A stretch of 64,000 nt of DNA from Nonomuraea maritima (GCF_900100395.1 NZ_FNFB01000005.1:186001-250000), one strand, 5' to 3'; positions 45,335-58,023 are shown, counted from the stretch's first letter. Notes: a model not told the origin generated them from the letters alone. Program-made: numbers and translations.

Positions 45335-45550
45335 ATGTGCGCACAGGAACGCCGACCCGACGAAGACGGTCGCGACTTCGCCGACGCCATGTGGTCCGTC
45401 CCCAGCTATCTACTTGCCGGGATGGCGATATATGGAGGCATCGGCTGGTTGCTGGACCGCTGGCTCGACATGTCCGCGTTCTTTCCGATAGGCATCGTGC
45501 TGGGGCTGGTTCTTGCCGGCTATCTGGCCTACCGGAAGTTCTCTCGCTAG
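45335..45550 (+). CDS. AtpZ/AtpI-type small membrane protein
   Basis: The 71-residue protein has an Arg/Asp-rich N-terminus and two membrane segments (about 22-40 and 47-66) joined by WLLDRWLDMSAFFPIG. This GWLLDRWL...P.GI pattern is typical of the F0F1-ATPase subunit AtpZ family (PF09527). It lies 67 bases before atpB and probably belongs to the operon. Role in assembly or cation handling is inferred from the family. Confidence 0.8.
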   Translation: MCAQERRPDEDGRDFADAMWSVPSYLLAGMAIYGGIGWLLDRWLDMSAFFPIGIVLGLVLAGYLAYRKFSR

Positions 45551-45617
45551 TCAGACACAGCGATGACTCCGCCGAGGAAACTCTTGTGATCCACTACGAC
45601 GTTGAAGGGAACGCCGC

Positions 45618-46713
<1,096 letters not shown>

Positions 46714-46747
46714 CGACCAGAAGAATCCCTGACGAAAGGCTGCACCC

Positions 46748-47305
46748 ATGATCAAAGCAGCTACGATCCTCGCCGCGCCGGAAGAGCACGGGGCCAACCC
46801 GCTCATCCCGCACACGTACGAGCTCGTCGTCGGTATCTTCTCGTTCCTCGTCGTCCTCTTCGTCGTCGGCAAGATCCTCGTCCCGCGCATCCAGAAGACG
46901 CTGGCCGAGCGGACCGACGCGATCGAGGGTGGCATCAAGAGGGCCGAGGAGGCCCAGGCCGAGGCTCAGGCCCTGCAGCAGCAGTACCGCGACCAGCTGG
47001 CCGAGGCCAGGCACGAGGCCGCGCGTCTGCGCGAGGAGGCACGGGAGCAGGCCGCCCAGATCAAGGCCGAACTCCGCGAGGAAGCTCAGGCCGAGGCACG
47101 CCGGCTCGTCGAGGCGGCGCACGCCCAGATCGAGGCCGACCGCCAGGCCGCGTTCGCGCAGCTCCGTACGGAGATCGGTCGCCTGTCGACCGATCTGGCC
47201 GGCCGCATCGTGGGCGAGTCGCTCGAGGACGAGGCGCGCCAGAGCCGTATCGTCGACCGCTTCCTCGACGAGCTTGAGGGCTCGAACGCGCAGGCGGTGC
47301 GCTGA
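46748..47305 (+). CDS. atpF: ATP synthase F0 subunit b
   Basis: The b subunit is the peripheral stalk that holds F1 still. The 185-residue protein has one N-terminal membrane helix (about 27-48), then a long charged helix rich in Ala, Glu and Gln with RTDAIEGGIKRAEEAQAEA-type heptads. GAAAGG precedes ATG 46748. The stop shares one base with the atpH start (TGATG). Confidence 0.95.
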   Translation: MIKAATILAAPEEHGANPLIPHTYELVVGIFSFLVVLFVVGKILVPRIQKTLAERTDAIEGGIKRAEEAQAEAQALQQQYRDQLAEARHEAARLREEAREQAAQIKAELREEAQAEARRLVEAAHAQIEADRQAAFAQLRTEIGRLSTDLAGRIVGESLEDEARQSRIVDRFLDELEGSNAQAVR

Positions 47306-48114
47306 TGCGCGGTCTGAGCAGGGCCTCGCTGGCCGACGTCGAAGAGCGCTTCAACGCGGTCGCCGGAAGTGCCGACCTCGGTACGCTCTCCGACGAGCTG
47401 TTCGCGGTCGCGGATCTGCTCGACCGTGAGCACGGCCTGCGCCGCGCCCTGTCCGACCCGGCGGGGCCGGTCGAGCAGAAGTCGGGCGTCGTGCGGTCGC
47501 TCCTGTCGGGCAAGGTCGGCGAGGCGGCCATCGCCACCGTCGAGGCCGCCGCGGCGGCCCGGTGGTCGCGGGCCGGCGATCTGCCCGACGTGCTGGAGCG
47601 GCTCGGCGTCGTGGCGGCGGCCGCGGAGGCCGAGAGCCAGTCGCGACTCGACGAGGTGGAGGACGAGCTCTTCCGCTTCGGCCGCATCGTCGCCGCCAAC
47701 CCCGACCTGCGTCGCGCGCTCACGGACGCCAACGCGTCCGAGGAGGGCAAGCGTGCGCTGCTGCGCGACCTGCTCAGCGGCAAGGTCGCGCCGACCAGCC
47801 TGCGCCTCATCACGCAGCTCGTGCTGCACCCTCGCGGGCGTAGCCTGGAAACCGGCCTCGAAGAGGTCGGCGAGCTCGTGGCCGAGCAGCGCCAGCGCCT
47901 GGTAGCGGTGGTGCGCAGCGCGGTCGAGCTGTCCGAGGCGCAGAAGCAGCGCCTCACGACGTGGCTGCGCACCTCGTACGGCCGCGACGTGCATCTGAAC
48001 GTCGAGGTCGACAAGCGAGTGCTCGGTGGGTTCTCGGTCCGCATCGGCGACGAGATCATCGACACCACCATTGTGGGACGAATCGAAGAAGTCCGCCGCC
48101 GGTTGGCCGGCTAG
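47305..48114 (+). CDS. atpH: ATP synthase F1 subunit delta
   Basis: Delta joins the peripheral stalk to the top of F1. The 269-residue length is the usual longer actinobacterial form. The C-terminal region has the family signature VDKRVLGGFSVRIGDEIID. The N-terminal six-helix domain is preceded by a divergent segment. It begins at ATG 47305 coupled to atpF. Confidence 0.94.
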   Translation: MRGLSRASLADVEERFNAVAGSADLGTLSDELFAVADLLDREHGLRRALSDPAGPVEQKSGVVRSLLSGKVGEAAIATVEAAAAARWSRAGDLPDVLERLGVVAAAAEAESQSRLDEVEDELFRFGRIVAANPDLRRALTDANASEEGKRALLRDLLSGKVAPTSLRLITQLVLHPRGRSLETGLEEVGELVAEQRQRLVAVVRSAVELSEAQKQRLTTWLRTSYGRDVHLNVEVDKRVLGGFSVRIGDEIIDTTIVGRIEEVRRRLAG

Positions 48115-48137
48115 GCGAATAGGGAGACAGAGTAGAG

Positions 48138-49787
48138 ATGGCGGAGCTTACGATCCGGCCGGACGAGATCCGGGACGCGCTTGAGCGCTTCGTCCAGGCG
48201 TACGAACCGGAAGGCGCCGCGCGCGAGGAGATCGGGACCGTCGTCGACGCCGGCGACGGCATTGCCCATGTCTCCGGCCTTCCCTCGGCGATGGCGAACG
48301 AGCTGCTCGAGTTCGAGAACGGCACGCGCGGCCTGGCACTCAACCTCGACACCCGTGAGATCGGTGTCGTGATCCTGGGTGAGTTCAGCGGCATCGAGGA
48401 GGGCCAGACGGTCCGCCGGACGGGCGAGGTCCTGTCCGTGCCCGTCGGCGACAACTTCCTCGGTCGCGTGGTCGACCCGCTGGGCAACCCCCTCGACGGC
48501 AAGGGCGCCATCGAGTCCGAGGGCCGCCGCGCCCTCGAGCTGCAGGCCCCCACGGTCGTGCAGCGGCAGCCGGTGAAGCAGCCGCTGCAGACCGGCATCA
48601 AGGCGATCGACGCCATGACCCCGATCGGCCGCGGTCAGCGTCAGCTGATCATCGGCGACCGTGGCACCGGCAAGACCGCGATCGCCGTTGACACCATCCT
48701 CAACCAGCGCCAGGGCTGGCTCTCGGGTGACCCCGAGCAGCAGGTGCGCTGCGTCTACGTCGCGGTCGGCCAGAAGGGCTCGACGATCGCGCAGGTGCGT
48801 GCTCGCCTCGAGGAGGCGGGCGCGATGGAGTACACCACCATCGTCGCCGCCCCTGCCTCCGACCCGGCCGGCTACAAGTACCTTGCCCCCTACACCGGCT
48901 CGGCCATCGGCCAGCACTGGATGTACCAGGGCAAGCACGTCCTGATCGTCTTCGACGACCTGACCAAGCAGGCCGACGCCTACCGCGCCGTGTCCCTGCT
49001 GCTGCGTCGCCCGCCGGGCCGCGAGGCCTTCCCCGGCGACGTCTTCTACCTCCACTCCCGTCTGCTGGAGCGCTGCGCCAAGCTCTCCAACGACATGGGC
49101 GGTGGCTCGATGACGGGTCTGCCGATCATCGAGACCAAGGGCAACGACGTGTCGGCGTTCATCCCGACCAACGTCATCTCCATCACCGACGGCCAGTGCT
49201 TCCTTGAGACCGACCTGTTCAACGCCGGCGTCCGCCCGGCGATCAACGTCGGTATCTCGGTCTCCCGAGTCGGTGGTTCCGCTCAGGTCAAGGCCATGCG
49301 CAAGGTGGCGGGCACGCTGAAGCTGTCGCTGTCGCAGTACCGCGACCTCGAGGCGTTCGCCGCGTTCGCCTCCGACCTCGACGCGGCCTCGCGGGCCCAG
49401 CTCGACCGCGGTCAGCGCCTGGTCGAGCTGCTCAAGCAGCCGCAGTACGCTCCGTTCCCCGTCGAGAAGCAGGTCGTGTCGGTGTGGTCCGGCACCACCG
49501 GTGAGCTCGACGAGGTTCCGGTCGAGGACGTCCGCCGCTTCGAGACGGAGTTCCTCGACTACCTGCAGTCCTCCCACAAGGGCATCCTCGAGGGCATCCG
49601 TGAGACCAACGAGCTTCCCGACGACGCGGTGACCGCGCTCAAGGACGCCATCACGGAGTTCAAGAAGGGCTTCACCACCTCCTCGGGTGACCTGCTGGTC
49701 AAGGACGAGCCGGTGGCGCCGCTCGACGCGGACGAGGTCGGCCAGGAGAAGATCAAGAAGGTCGTCCGTCCGGCGGCGGAGAAGTAG
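48138..49787 (+). CDS. atpA: ATP synthase F1 subunit alpha
   Basis: Alpha forms the non-catalytic sites of the F1 hexamer. The 549-residue protein has an N-terminal beta-barrel, the P-loop GDRGTGKT (173-180), and the family signature [19 protein letters not shown]-terminal extension of about 35 charged residues ([20 protein letters not shown]), as seen in actinobacteria, ends it. In mycobacteria a similar extension blocks ATP hydrolysis; whether that holds here is untested. ATG 48138 follows GGGAG. Confidence 0.97.
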   Translation: MAELTIRPDEIRDALERFVQAYEPEGAAREEIGTVVDAGDGIAHVSGLPSAMANELLEFENGTRGLALNLDTREIGVVILGEFSGIEEGQTVRRTGEVLSVPVGDNFLGRVVDPLGNPLDGKGAIESEGRRALELQAPTVVQRQPVKQPLQTGIKAIDAMTPIGRGQRQLIIGDRGTGKTAIAVDTILNQRQGWLSGDPEQQVRCVYVAVGQKGSTIAQVRARLEEAGAMEYTTIVAAPASDPAGYKYLAPYTGSAIGQHWMYQGKHVLIVFDDLTKQADAYRAVSLLLRRPPGREAFPGDVFYLHSRLLERCAKLSNDMGGGSMTGLPIIETKGNDVSAFIPTNVISITDGQCFLETDLFNAGVRPAINVGISVSRVGGSAQVKAMRKVAGTLKLSLSQYRDLEAFAAFASDLDAASRAQLDRGQRLVELLKQPQYAPFPVEKQVVSVWSGTTGELDEVPVEDVRRFETEFLDYLQSSHKGILEGIRETNELPDDAVTALKDAITEFKKGFTTSSGDLLVKDEPVAPLDADEVGQEKIKKVVRPAAEK

Positions 49788-49790
49788 GCC

Positions 49791-52143
<2,353 letters not shown>

Positions 52144-52212
52144 TCGCCCCTGGTGGTCGGCGCGACCCCGCCCGGGTCGCGCCGCCATCTGATCGGAAAG
52201 GAACCTACACAA

Positions 52213-52614
52213 GTGGCGAAGCTACGCGTAGGGGTTGTCTCACCCGAGCGTGAGATCTGGTCGGGCGAGGCCGACATGGTGATTGCCAAGACCGTGGACG
52301 GCGAGATCGGTATCATGCCGCAACACGCCCCTGTGCTCGGTGTCCTCGTCGAGGGCGGAGTGCTGCGCGTGAAGCGGGAGGGCGAGAGCGACCTCGTCGC
52401 CGCGGTGCACGGTGGCTTCATCTCCGTGGCCGACGACGAGGTGTCCGTGCTCGCCGAGGCCGCCGAGCTCGGTTCGGAGGTCGACGTCGCGGCTGCCCGG
52501 GACGCTCTCGACCGCGCCCAGGCGTCGATCGAGGCCAACCAGGAAGACTCCGACGCCGCCGTCGAGGCCAAGCGGGCCAGGGCCCGTCTGCGTGCGGCGG
52601 GCGAAGAGGTTTAA
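52213..52614 (+). CDS. atpC: ATP synthase F1 subunit epsilon
   Basis: Epsilon couples the rotor and can inhibit ATP hydrolysis. From GTG 52213 it is 133 residues, with N-terminal beta-barrel segments (GEIGIMPQHAPVLGVL, GGFISVADDEVSVLAE) and a C-terminal helical hairpin with DALDRAQASIEANQ. GGAAAGGAACC is about 10 bases upstream. It is the last classic atp gene, 69 bases after atpD. Confidence 0.95.
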   Translation: MAKLRVGVVSPEREIWSGEADMVIAKTVDGEIGIMPQHAPVLGVLVEGGVLRVKREGESDLVAAVHGGFISVADDEVSVLAEAAELGSEVDVAAARDALDRAQASIEANQEDSDAAVEAKRARARLRAAGEEV

Positions 52615-52643
52615 TACTTTCAAGCGAACTCAGGGGGGCGGCA

Positions 52644-53024
52644 GTGGTGACGACGGTTGTGATTCTCGTGGTTGCGCTGGCCGCCCTCGTGGTTTTGCGT
52701 GGGGTGATGCTGGGCCGCTCGCGCGGCAGCGTACCCTGTCGCCTGCGGGAGGACGACCGCGGATGGCAGAGCGGGGTAGCCCGCTACGCCGACGGGGAAC
52801 TCCACTGGATCCCGCTCATGGGTCTGCGACTGAGGCCGCGCCACGCTATCGCGAGGCGCGGCCTTGTCGTTTCCCCTCGTCGTGAGATCGAGGGCGGGCT
52901 GTACGCGGTCGACTGCGACGGCAGCACGCGGGGCATCTCCCTCGCCATGAGCGCCGACGCGATGACCGGCTTCCTGGCGTGGCTGGAGTCGGCCCCGCCG
53001 AGCGCCTATCTCGACGTCGCCTAG
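52644..53024 (+). CDS. DUF2550 membrane-anchored protein
   Basis: The 126-residue protein has one N-terminal membrane helix (about 4-22) and a beta-rich domain (SGVARYADGELHWIPL, RLRPRHAIARRG). It fits the actinobacterial DUF2550 family, which regularly follows atpC. Function unknown. It starts at GTG 52644 or 52647, 29 bases after atpC. Its TAG stop shares the CTAG at 53021-53024 with the stop of the convergent gene. Confidence 0.85.
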   Translation: MVTTVVILVVALAALVVLRGVMLGRSRGSVPCRLREDDRGWQSGVARYADGELHWIPLMGLRLRPRHAIARRGLVVSPRREIEGGLYAVDCDGSTRGISLAMSADAMTGFLAWLESAPPSAYLDVA

Positions 53025-53611
53025 CGGGTGCCGCCGGGCTTCCAGAGGATCTCCTCGCCCGCGTGCGCCACGCGGCAGGCGATGAACAACAGGTCCGACA
53101 GGCGGTTGAGGTATTTCGCCGTCAGCGGGTTCATGTCGTCGTGGGTCTGAAGGGCCGACCAGGTCGTCCGCTCGGCCCTGCGGACGGTGACGCGCGCGAC
53201 GTGCAGCGCGGCCGTGGCGGGGTCGCCGCCGGGAAGGATGAAGCTCCGCAGCGGCTTCAGGTCAGTGTTGAAGCGGTCGCAGTGCTCCTCCAGCCGGTCG
53301 ATGTACGACTGCTCGACGCGTAGCGGCGGAAACTCCGGGTTGTCGGTCACCGGCGTGGCCAGGTCGGCGCCGACGTCGAACAACTCGTTCTGGACGAGCC
53401 TCAGTACCTGCGTCAGGTCGGCGGGGAGCGTGCCGTGCGAGAGGGCGAGGCCCAGGTGGGCGTTGGCCTCCTCCACGTCGGCGTATGCCGCGAGCCGTGA
53501 ATCGGTCTTCGAGGTACGGCTCATGTCGCTCAGCGCGGTCGTGCCGTCGTCGCCGGCTCGGGTGTAGATGTGCGAGAGAACGACCGGTTTGTCCTTGTCG
53601 GGGCGCGTCAT
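53021..53611 (-). CDS. Cob(I)yrinic acid a,c-diamide adenosyltransferase, PduO type
   Basis: This enzyme attaches adenosyl from ATP to cob(I)alamin to make coenzyme B12. From ATG 53611 it has 196 residues. Motifs: IYTRAGDDGTTAL (ATP binding), TVRRAERTTW and NPLTAKYLNRLSDLLFIACR (helical core with catalytic Arg region). An upstream in-frame extension would run into the divergent regulatory region and is not protein-like. Its end overlaps DUF2550 tail to tail. This gene often sits at this spot in actinomycetes. Confidence 0.93.
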   Translation of the reverse strand: MTRPDKDKPVVLSHIYTRAGDDGTTALSDMSRTSKTDSRLAAYADVEEANAHLGLALSHGTLPADLTQVLRLVQNELFDVGADLATPVTDNPEFPPLRVEQSYIDRLEEHCDRFNTDLKPLRSFILPGGDPATAALHVARVTVRRAERTTWSALQTHDDMNPLTAKYLNRLSDLLFIACRVAHAGEEILWKPGGTR

Positions 53612-53623
53612 GAGGTCAGCGTA

Positions 53624-53637
53624 ATGACAAATGTCAT
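53624..53637. promoter_or_regulatory. Perfect 14-bp palindrome in divergent promoter region
   Basis: ATGACAAATGTCAT is a perfect ATGACA-n2-TGTCAT inverted repeat, 13 bases upstream of the adenosyltransferase start and about 100 upstream of the ABC exporter operon. A further AGTCATGATTGTC half-site cluster is near 53704. It could be the binding site of a two-component or GntR-type regulator for the exporter-kinase operon. Confidence 0.45.
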
Positions 53638-53738
53638 CGCGATCGGACGCGAGATCCATATGACGTCGGTGATTTCGGCGACTGTCACGGCGTACACGGT
53701 GAAAGTCATGATTGTCCCGTGAGAGAGGAGAGGACCTG

Positions 53739-54635
53739 ATGCTCGAGATCAGCGACCTGCGTAAGCGTTTCGCGGGCGGGCCGGAGGCCCCTGAGGGCAA
53801 GGTCGCCCTGGACGGGATCAGCTTCACCGTACGGCCGGGCGAGATGTACGGGTTCGTAGGCGCGAACGGCGCGGGCAAGACGACGACGATGCGCATCGTC
53901 ATGGGCGTGCTCCAGGCCGACTCGGGCGAGGTGCGCTGGCAGGGCAGGCCGCTCGGCTACGACGACCGCAAGCGGTTCGGCTACATGCCGGAGGAGCGCG
54001 GCCTGTACCAGAAGATGAAGGTCGCCGAGCAGATCGAGTACTTCGGCCGCCTCCAGGGGCTCGGCACGGGGGAGGCCAAGAAGGCCGCCGCCGACCTGAT
54101 CGAGCGGCTCGGGCTGGGCGAGCGCAGGAACGACGCCGTGCAGGCGCTCTCGCTCGGCAACCAGCAGCGGGTGCAGCTCGCCGTGGCGCTCGTGCACGAC
54201 CCGGCGGTGCTGGTGCTGGACGAGCCGTTCTCCGGGCTCGACCCGATCGCTGTGGACGCCCTGGCCGCGGTGTTGCAGGAGCGGTGCAGGGGCGGCGTGC
54301 CGGTGATCTTCTCCAGCCACCAGTTAGAGCTCGTCGAGCGGCTGTGCGACTCCGTGGGCATCGTCTCGGCCGGCCGCATGGTCGCCACCGGCACGGTGAG
54401 CGAGCTGCGCGCGGCCGAGAGCGGCACGCTGCGCGTCGTCGTCCGCGACGCCACGCCGGGGTGGGCGGACGGCCTGCCAGGCACGGTCACCATCGAGGGC
54501 GACCGCCACATCCTGGCGACCACCGGCGCGGACGACCAGGAGATCCTGCGCCGCGCCATGAAGGCCGGCCACGTCGAGTACTTCGGGGCCGAGCAGCCGT
54601 CCCTGACCGAGATCTTCAAGGAGGCCGTGGCGTGA
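53739..54635 (+). CDS. ABC exporter ATP-binding protein, NatA/DrrA type
   Basis: The 298-residue ATPase has Walker A GANGAGKTT (about 48-56), signature LSLGNQQRVQ (a variant of LSGGQ), Walker B VLVLDEPFSGLD and the H-loop FSSHQLE. A C-terminal domain of about 80 residues is typical of NatA/EcsA-type ATPases. ATG 53739 has GAGAGGAGAGG upstream. Its stop overlaps the permease start (GTGA). Likely partner substrate: a lipid, drug or sodium ion. Confidence 0.93.
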   Translation: MLEISDLRKRFAGGPEAPEGKVALDGISFTVRPGEMYGFVGANGAGKTTTMRIVMGVLQADSGEVRWQGRPLGYDDRKRFGYMPEERGLYQKMKVAEQIEYFGRLQGLGTGEAKKAAADLIERLGLGERRNDAVQALSLGNQQRVQLAVALVHDPAVLVLDEPFSGLDPIAVDALAAVLQERCRGGVPVIFSSHQLELVERLCDSVGIVSAGRMVATGTVSELRAAESGTLRVVVRDATPGWADGLPGTVTIEGDRHILATTGADDQEILRRAMKAGHVEYFGAEQPSLTEIFKEAVA

Positions 54636-55738
54636 ACGGACTGATGCTGATCGCGCGGCGTGAGATCGTCACGCAGCTGCGGACCAAGGCGTTCGTCATC
54701 GGCCTGCTGGTGACGGTGCTGTTGGTGGCCGCGGTCTCGTACGCCCCCAAGATCATGGGTGGCGACTCGTACACGCTGGGCACGGTCAACTCCCAGCAGC
54801 TGCCGTTGGAGCGGGCGGCCCCTGACGCGGAGTTCGAGTGGCGGACGTTCCCCGACGAGGAGGCGGCCAAGCAGGCCGTGCTGGCCGGCGACGTGGACGC
54901 GGCACTGGTCGACAACGCGAGGGTGCTCACCGACGGGGAGATCGACTCCCAGCTCGGCGTGCTCCTGCAGAGCGTCCACCGTGAGGTCAAGCTGGGAGAG
55001 GCGGGCGTGAACATCCCGCCGCTGCAGATCCAGTCCGTCGGCGCCGACGCGCGCTACGAGGGGGCGCGCGCGGGCATCGCCGTGGTGCTCGTCCTCGTGC
55101 TCTTCATGCTGATCATCGGGCAGATCACGATGGTCGCCATGGGCGTGGTCGAGGAGAAGGGGAGCCGGATCGTGGAGATCCTGCTGTCGTCGGTGCGGCC
55201 ATGGCAGCTGCTCGCCGGCAAGATCTTCGGCCTCGGCGTGGTCGGTCTGATCAACATGACCGCCATCCTGGTGGTCGGGCTGATCGCGACCAGCGTGTCC
55301 GGTCTGTCCGCCGACTTCCCGCCCGGCATGACGGGCCTGGTCGTGGGCGTGCTGGTGTGGTTCGTGCTGGGGTACGTCTTCTTCGCGACGCTGTCGGCCG
55401 CGCTCGCCTCGCTGGTCTCGCGCCAGGAGGAGGTGAGCACCGTGCTGACGCCGCTGACCATGACCATCATGGTGACGTACTTCGTGAGCTTCTACGTCGT
55501 CAACAACGCGACGGGTCTGCTGGCGACGGTGCTGTCGTACGTGCCGCCGTTCTCGTCCATGGTCATGCCGGTGCGCATGGCGGCCACCGAGGTGCCGCTG
55601 TGGCAGGTGGGCCTGTCGATGGTGGCCATGGTGGTGGCCGCGTCCGCGGTGCTGGCGCTCGGCGCCAAGGTCTACTCCAGGGCCGTGCTGCGGACGGGAG
55701 CCAGGCTCAAGCTCACCGACGTCCTGCGCGCCAAGTAA
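54632..55738 (+). CDS. ABC-2 type permease, NatB-like
   Basis: The 368-residue membrane protein has one N-terminal segment (about 20-38), an extracytoplasmic region of about 120 residues (including DEEAAKQAVLAGDVDAALV), and five or six C-terminal segments. VEEKGSRIVEILLSSVRPWQLLAGK (core EEKGSRIVEILLSSVRP) is the ABC-2 NatB-family motif. GTG 54632 overlaps the ATPase stop. It probably forms a dimer with two ATPase subunits to export an unknown compound. Confidence 0.92.
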   Translation: MNGLMLIARREIVTQLRTKAFVIGLLVTVLLVAAVSYAPKIMGGDSYTLGTVNSQQLPLERAAPDAEFEWRTFPDEEAAKQAVLAGDVDAALVDNARVLTDGEIDSQLGVLLQSVHREVKLGEAGVNIPPLQIQSVGADARYEGARAGIAVVLVLVLFMLIIGQITMVAMGVVEEKGSRIVEILLSSVRPWQLLAGKIFGLGVVGLINMTAILVVGLIATSVSGLSADFPPGMTGLVVGVLVWFVLGYVFFATLSAALASLVSRQEEVSTVLTPLTMTIMVTYFVSFYVVNNATGLLATVLSYVPPFSSMVMPVRMAATEVPLWQVGLSMVAMVVAASAVLALGAKVYSRAVLRTGARLKLTDVLRAK

Positions 55739-55742
55739 GTCA

Positions 55743-56909
55743 GTGGAGTCGCTCGCGCGGGCACGCCGCCTGACCAGAACCATGCTGCTCCTGTGGTTCC
55801 CGGTGATGTGGGTGGTCATCGCGATAGGCGTCGTCGTCGCCGTCGCCGCGGACCGGTTCTCCTGGTGGAGCACGGGACTCGCAGCGATGGCGGCCGCCGG
55901 GCTCACCTGGATCGCCGTTGGCCTGGTCACCGAGCTGCTCGGCCGCCGCTACCCCGTCAGGCAGATGGCGGTGGCGGCGGTTCTCGCGGTGGTGGCGGCG
56001 GCGGTGGGTGGGGCCGAACCGTTGGGCTGGGGCTTCACCCTCATGGCCTGGCTCGGGCTCGCCACGATCCACGTCTCCAGGCGTACGGCGTTCCTGATCG
56101 CGGCGGCCACCGGCGTGACGGCCGTCGGACTGGCCGGCCTGTCCGTGGCGCTGGGGACGAGCCTCATGGCCGCCGAATCAGGCTCCTGGGGGGCGATGGC
56201 CTTCTATGTGGTGATGTATGCCGTCTGGTGCGCGACCGTGCCGCCCTCGGGGCGGTTGTGGGTGTGGATCTGGCAGCTCGCCGATGAGGCGCACGCGGGC
56301 CGCGATGCGCACGCCAGGCTGTCGGTGGCCGAGGAGCGGCTGCGGTTCGCCCGCGACCTGCACGACCTCGTCGGGCACCAGCTCTCGGCGATCGCGGTCA
56401 AGACCGAGCTGGCCACCCGGCTCTCCGACGTGGACGCGGGCGCGGCCAAGGCGGAGATGGCCGAGGTCAACACCCTGACCAGGAAGGCGCTGAAGGAGCT
56501 GCGACAGGCCGTGCGGGGCTATCGCGAGCTCGATCTGACCGCCGAGCTGAGCAGCGTCAAGGGAGTGCTGGAGGCCGCCGGCGTCCGCTGCGAGCTGCGC
56601 CTGCCGTACCATCCGCTGCCGGACGGCGTCGCCCCGGTGTTCGCGTACGTGGTCCGCGAGGCGGTGACGAACGTGCTGAAACACAGCGCCGCGACCTTCT
56701 GCGACATCACGATCAGGTTCACCGAGCAGGAGGCCGAGCTGTCGGTACGCAACGACGGCGTGGCCCGCCAGGCGGCCGGCGACCTCGGCAGCGGTCTGGC
56801 CGGCATGCGGGAGCGGCTCGACGCCGTGGGCGGCACGGTGGAGGCCCGCCCGACCGGCCGTGGTGAGTTCCTGCTCACGGCAGTCGTGTCATTGCCGATG
56901 GTTGGGTAG
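55743..56909 (+). CDS. Sensor histidine kinase, NarL-partner class (HisKA_3)
   Basis: The 388-residue kinase has five or six N-terminal membrane segments (about 18-160), then a HisKA_3 domain with H207 in RFARDLHDLVGHQLSAIAVK. An ATPase domain follows with the N-box REAVTNVLKHS and G-box GSGLAGMRERL. GTG 55743 begins 4 bases after the permease stop, so it belongs to the exporter operon. A LuxR-type response regulator would normally follow; here a STAS protein does instead. Confidence 0.9.
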   Translation: MESLARARRLTRTMLLLWFPVMWVVIAIGVVVAVAADRFSWWSTGLAAMAAAGLTWIAVGLVTELLGRRYPVRQMAVAAVLAVVAAAVGGAEPLGWGFTLMAWLGLATIHVSRRTAFLIAAATGVTAVGLAGLSVALGTSLMAAESGSWGAMAFYVVMYAVWCATVPPSGRLWVWIWQLADEAHAGRDAHARLSVAEERLRFARDLHDLVGHQLSAIAVKTELATRLSDVDAGAAKAEMAEVNTLTRKALKELRQAVRGYRELDLTAELSSVKGVLEAAGVRCELRLPYHPLPDGVAPVFAYVVREAVTNVLKHSAATFCDITIRFTEQEAELSVRNDGVARQAAGDLGSGLAGMRERLDAVGGTVEARPTGRGEFLLTAVVSLPMVG

Positions 56910-56977
56910 GTGAGGAAGTACGGGCGCTTTTGCGCCGGAAATCACGATGCACGGGGTACGTGACTGGGGAGGTGGGC

Positions 56978-57295
56978 ATGCGAGTCAGGGGCAATCCGCA
57001 GGCCCAGGTGGTGCGGATCGGGGCCCGGCTCGACGCCGGGACGTCTGCCGGGGTACGTGAGCGGGTGCACAAAGCTCTCGACGCCGGTGAAGGCGACCTG
57101 ATCCTCGATCTTTCGAAACTGGAGATGATCGACGCCACCGGTCTGGGAGTGCTCGTGGGTTCGCATCGGCGCGCGGTGAGCGTGCAACGCCGCCTTGTTC
57201 TCCGGGGGGTGCCACCGAGGATCATGCGGGTGTTCGCGGTGACCCGGCTGAATCGGGTCCTGAACGTCGAGGCGCCCGCAGCCGCGGTGGCCTGA
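56978..57295 (+). CDS. STAS-domain anti-sigma factor antagonist-like protein
   Basis: From ATG 56978 (GGGGAGGT 5 bases upstream) the protein has 105 residues; TTG 56930 would add 16. The STAS fold is clear: AQVVRIGARLDAGTSAGV, LILDLSKLEMIDATGLGVLV and a final helix with RVFAVTRLNRVL. The usual phosphorylated Ser in D-S-S/T-G is here in DATGLG, so Thr may be the target. Such proteins release sigma factors by binding anti-sigma kinases. It lies 68 bases after the sensor kinase gene and before a strong terminator. Confidence 0.85.
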   Translation: MRVRGNPQAQVVRIGARLDAGTSAGVRERVHKALDAGEGDLILDLSKLEMIDATGLGVLVGSHRRAVSVQRRLVLRGVPPRIMRVFAVTRLNRVLNVEAPAAAVA

Positions 57296-57304
57296 TGACA
57301 TATC

Positions 57305-57338
57305 GAGCGGGCGACGATCAGCCGTCGCCCGCTCTTTT
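57305..57338 (+). terminator. Intrinsic terminator after the STAS gene
   Basis: A perfect 12-bp stem (57305-57316 with 57323-57334, arms GAGCGGGCGACG) and 6-base loop is followed by TTTT. This is the clearest Rho-independent terminator in the window. Confidence 0.95.
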
Positions 57339-57411
57339 CGTTACTTGGACGAAAATGCGGATTGCGGTCCGCCGGAGAAGTGAATGGCGAGTGAAAGCGA
57401 TTGAATCACGT

Positions 57412-58023
57412 TCAGTCGTCGCCGAGGCAGCGGTTGAAGATGTGCACCGCCACCTCGGCGAGTTCCTCGATGTCCGGCCGGCCGTCGGAGAGAAGCCATT
57501 CGATCAGCAACTCCTGTAACGAACCAATGACACCGAGTGCCAGCAGCCGTTGATCCACGGGGGACTTCTGCGTGAAATCCGCGGTGGCGTCTTGGATGAG
57601 CCGGGCGAACGCCTCGATCGCGCGCTGACGGGAGAGTGTCAGGACTTCGCCCGACCGGCGGACCTCGACATGCATGATGCGCGCCCGCCGCCAGTCGGCC
57701 GTAGCGAATTCGATATAAGCGCGAATCCCTGCCTTGACTTTGCCGTCAAGCGTGTCCGGCGCCTCCTGCAACGCTTGCGCAACAGCAGCAAGGCTTTCGT
57801 CCACGCATCGCTCGTGCAACGCCTGGAGCAGCTCCTCGCGTCCGCCGAAACATTCGTAGAAGGCGCGGTTGGAGATCCTGGCCTCCGAACACAGCCTTTC
57901 GATCGTCGTCGACGTGAATCCCGGCTTCGCGTATAGCGTGTACGCGGCCGTCATCAGCCGCTCGCGTCGGTCGGCGAGCCTTTGTTCCGCTGTCATTCCC
58001 CGGTAAGACCGGTTCACATTCAC
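57412..58023 (-). CDS. TetR family transcriptional regulator
   Basis: The N-terminal helix-turn-helix is clear: TTIERLCSEARISNRAFYECFGGREELL. The C-terminal ligand domain (about 80-200) resembles TetR_C families. I place the start at GTG 58023 (203 residues, MNVNRSYRG); GTG 58056 and ATG 57996 are alternatives. It follows the aldehyde dehydrogenase gene on the same strand and may control it. A small dyad GGTAA-n5-TTACC (58088-58102) spans the end of that gene and could be an operator or weak hairpin. Confidence 0.88.
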   Translation of the reverse strand: MNVNRSYRGMTAEQRLADRRERLMTAAYTLYAKPGFTSTTIERLCSEARISNRAFYECFGGREELLQALHERCVDESLAAVAQALQEAPDTLDGKVKAGIRAYIEFATADWRRARIMHVEVRRSGEVLTLSRQRAIEAFARLIQDATADFTQKSPVDQRLLALGVIGSLQELLIEWLLSDGRPDIEELAEVAVHIFNRCLGDD

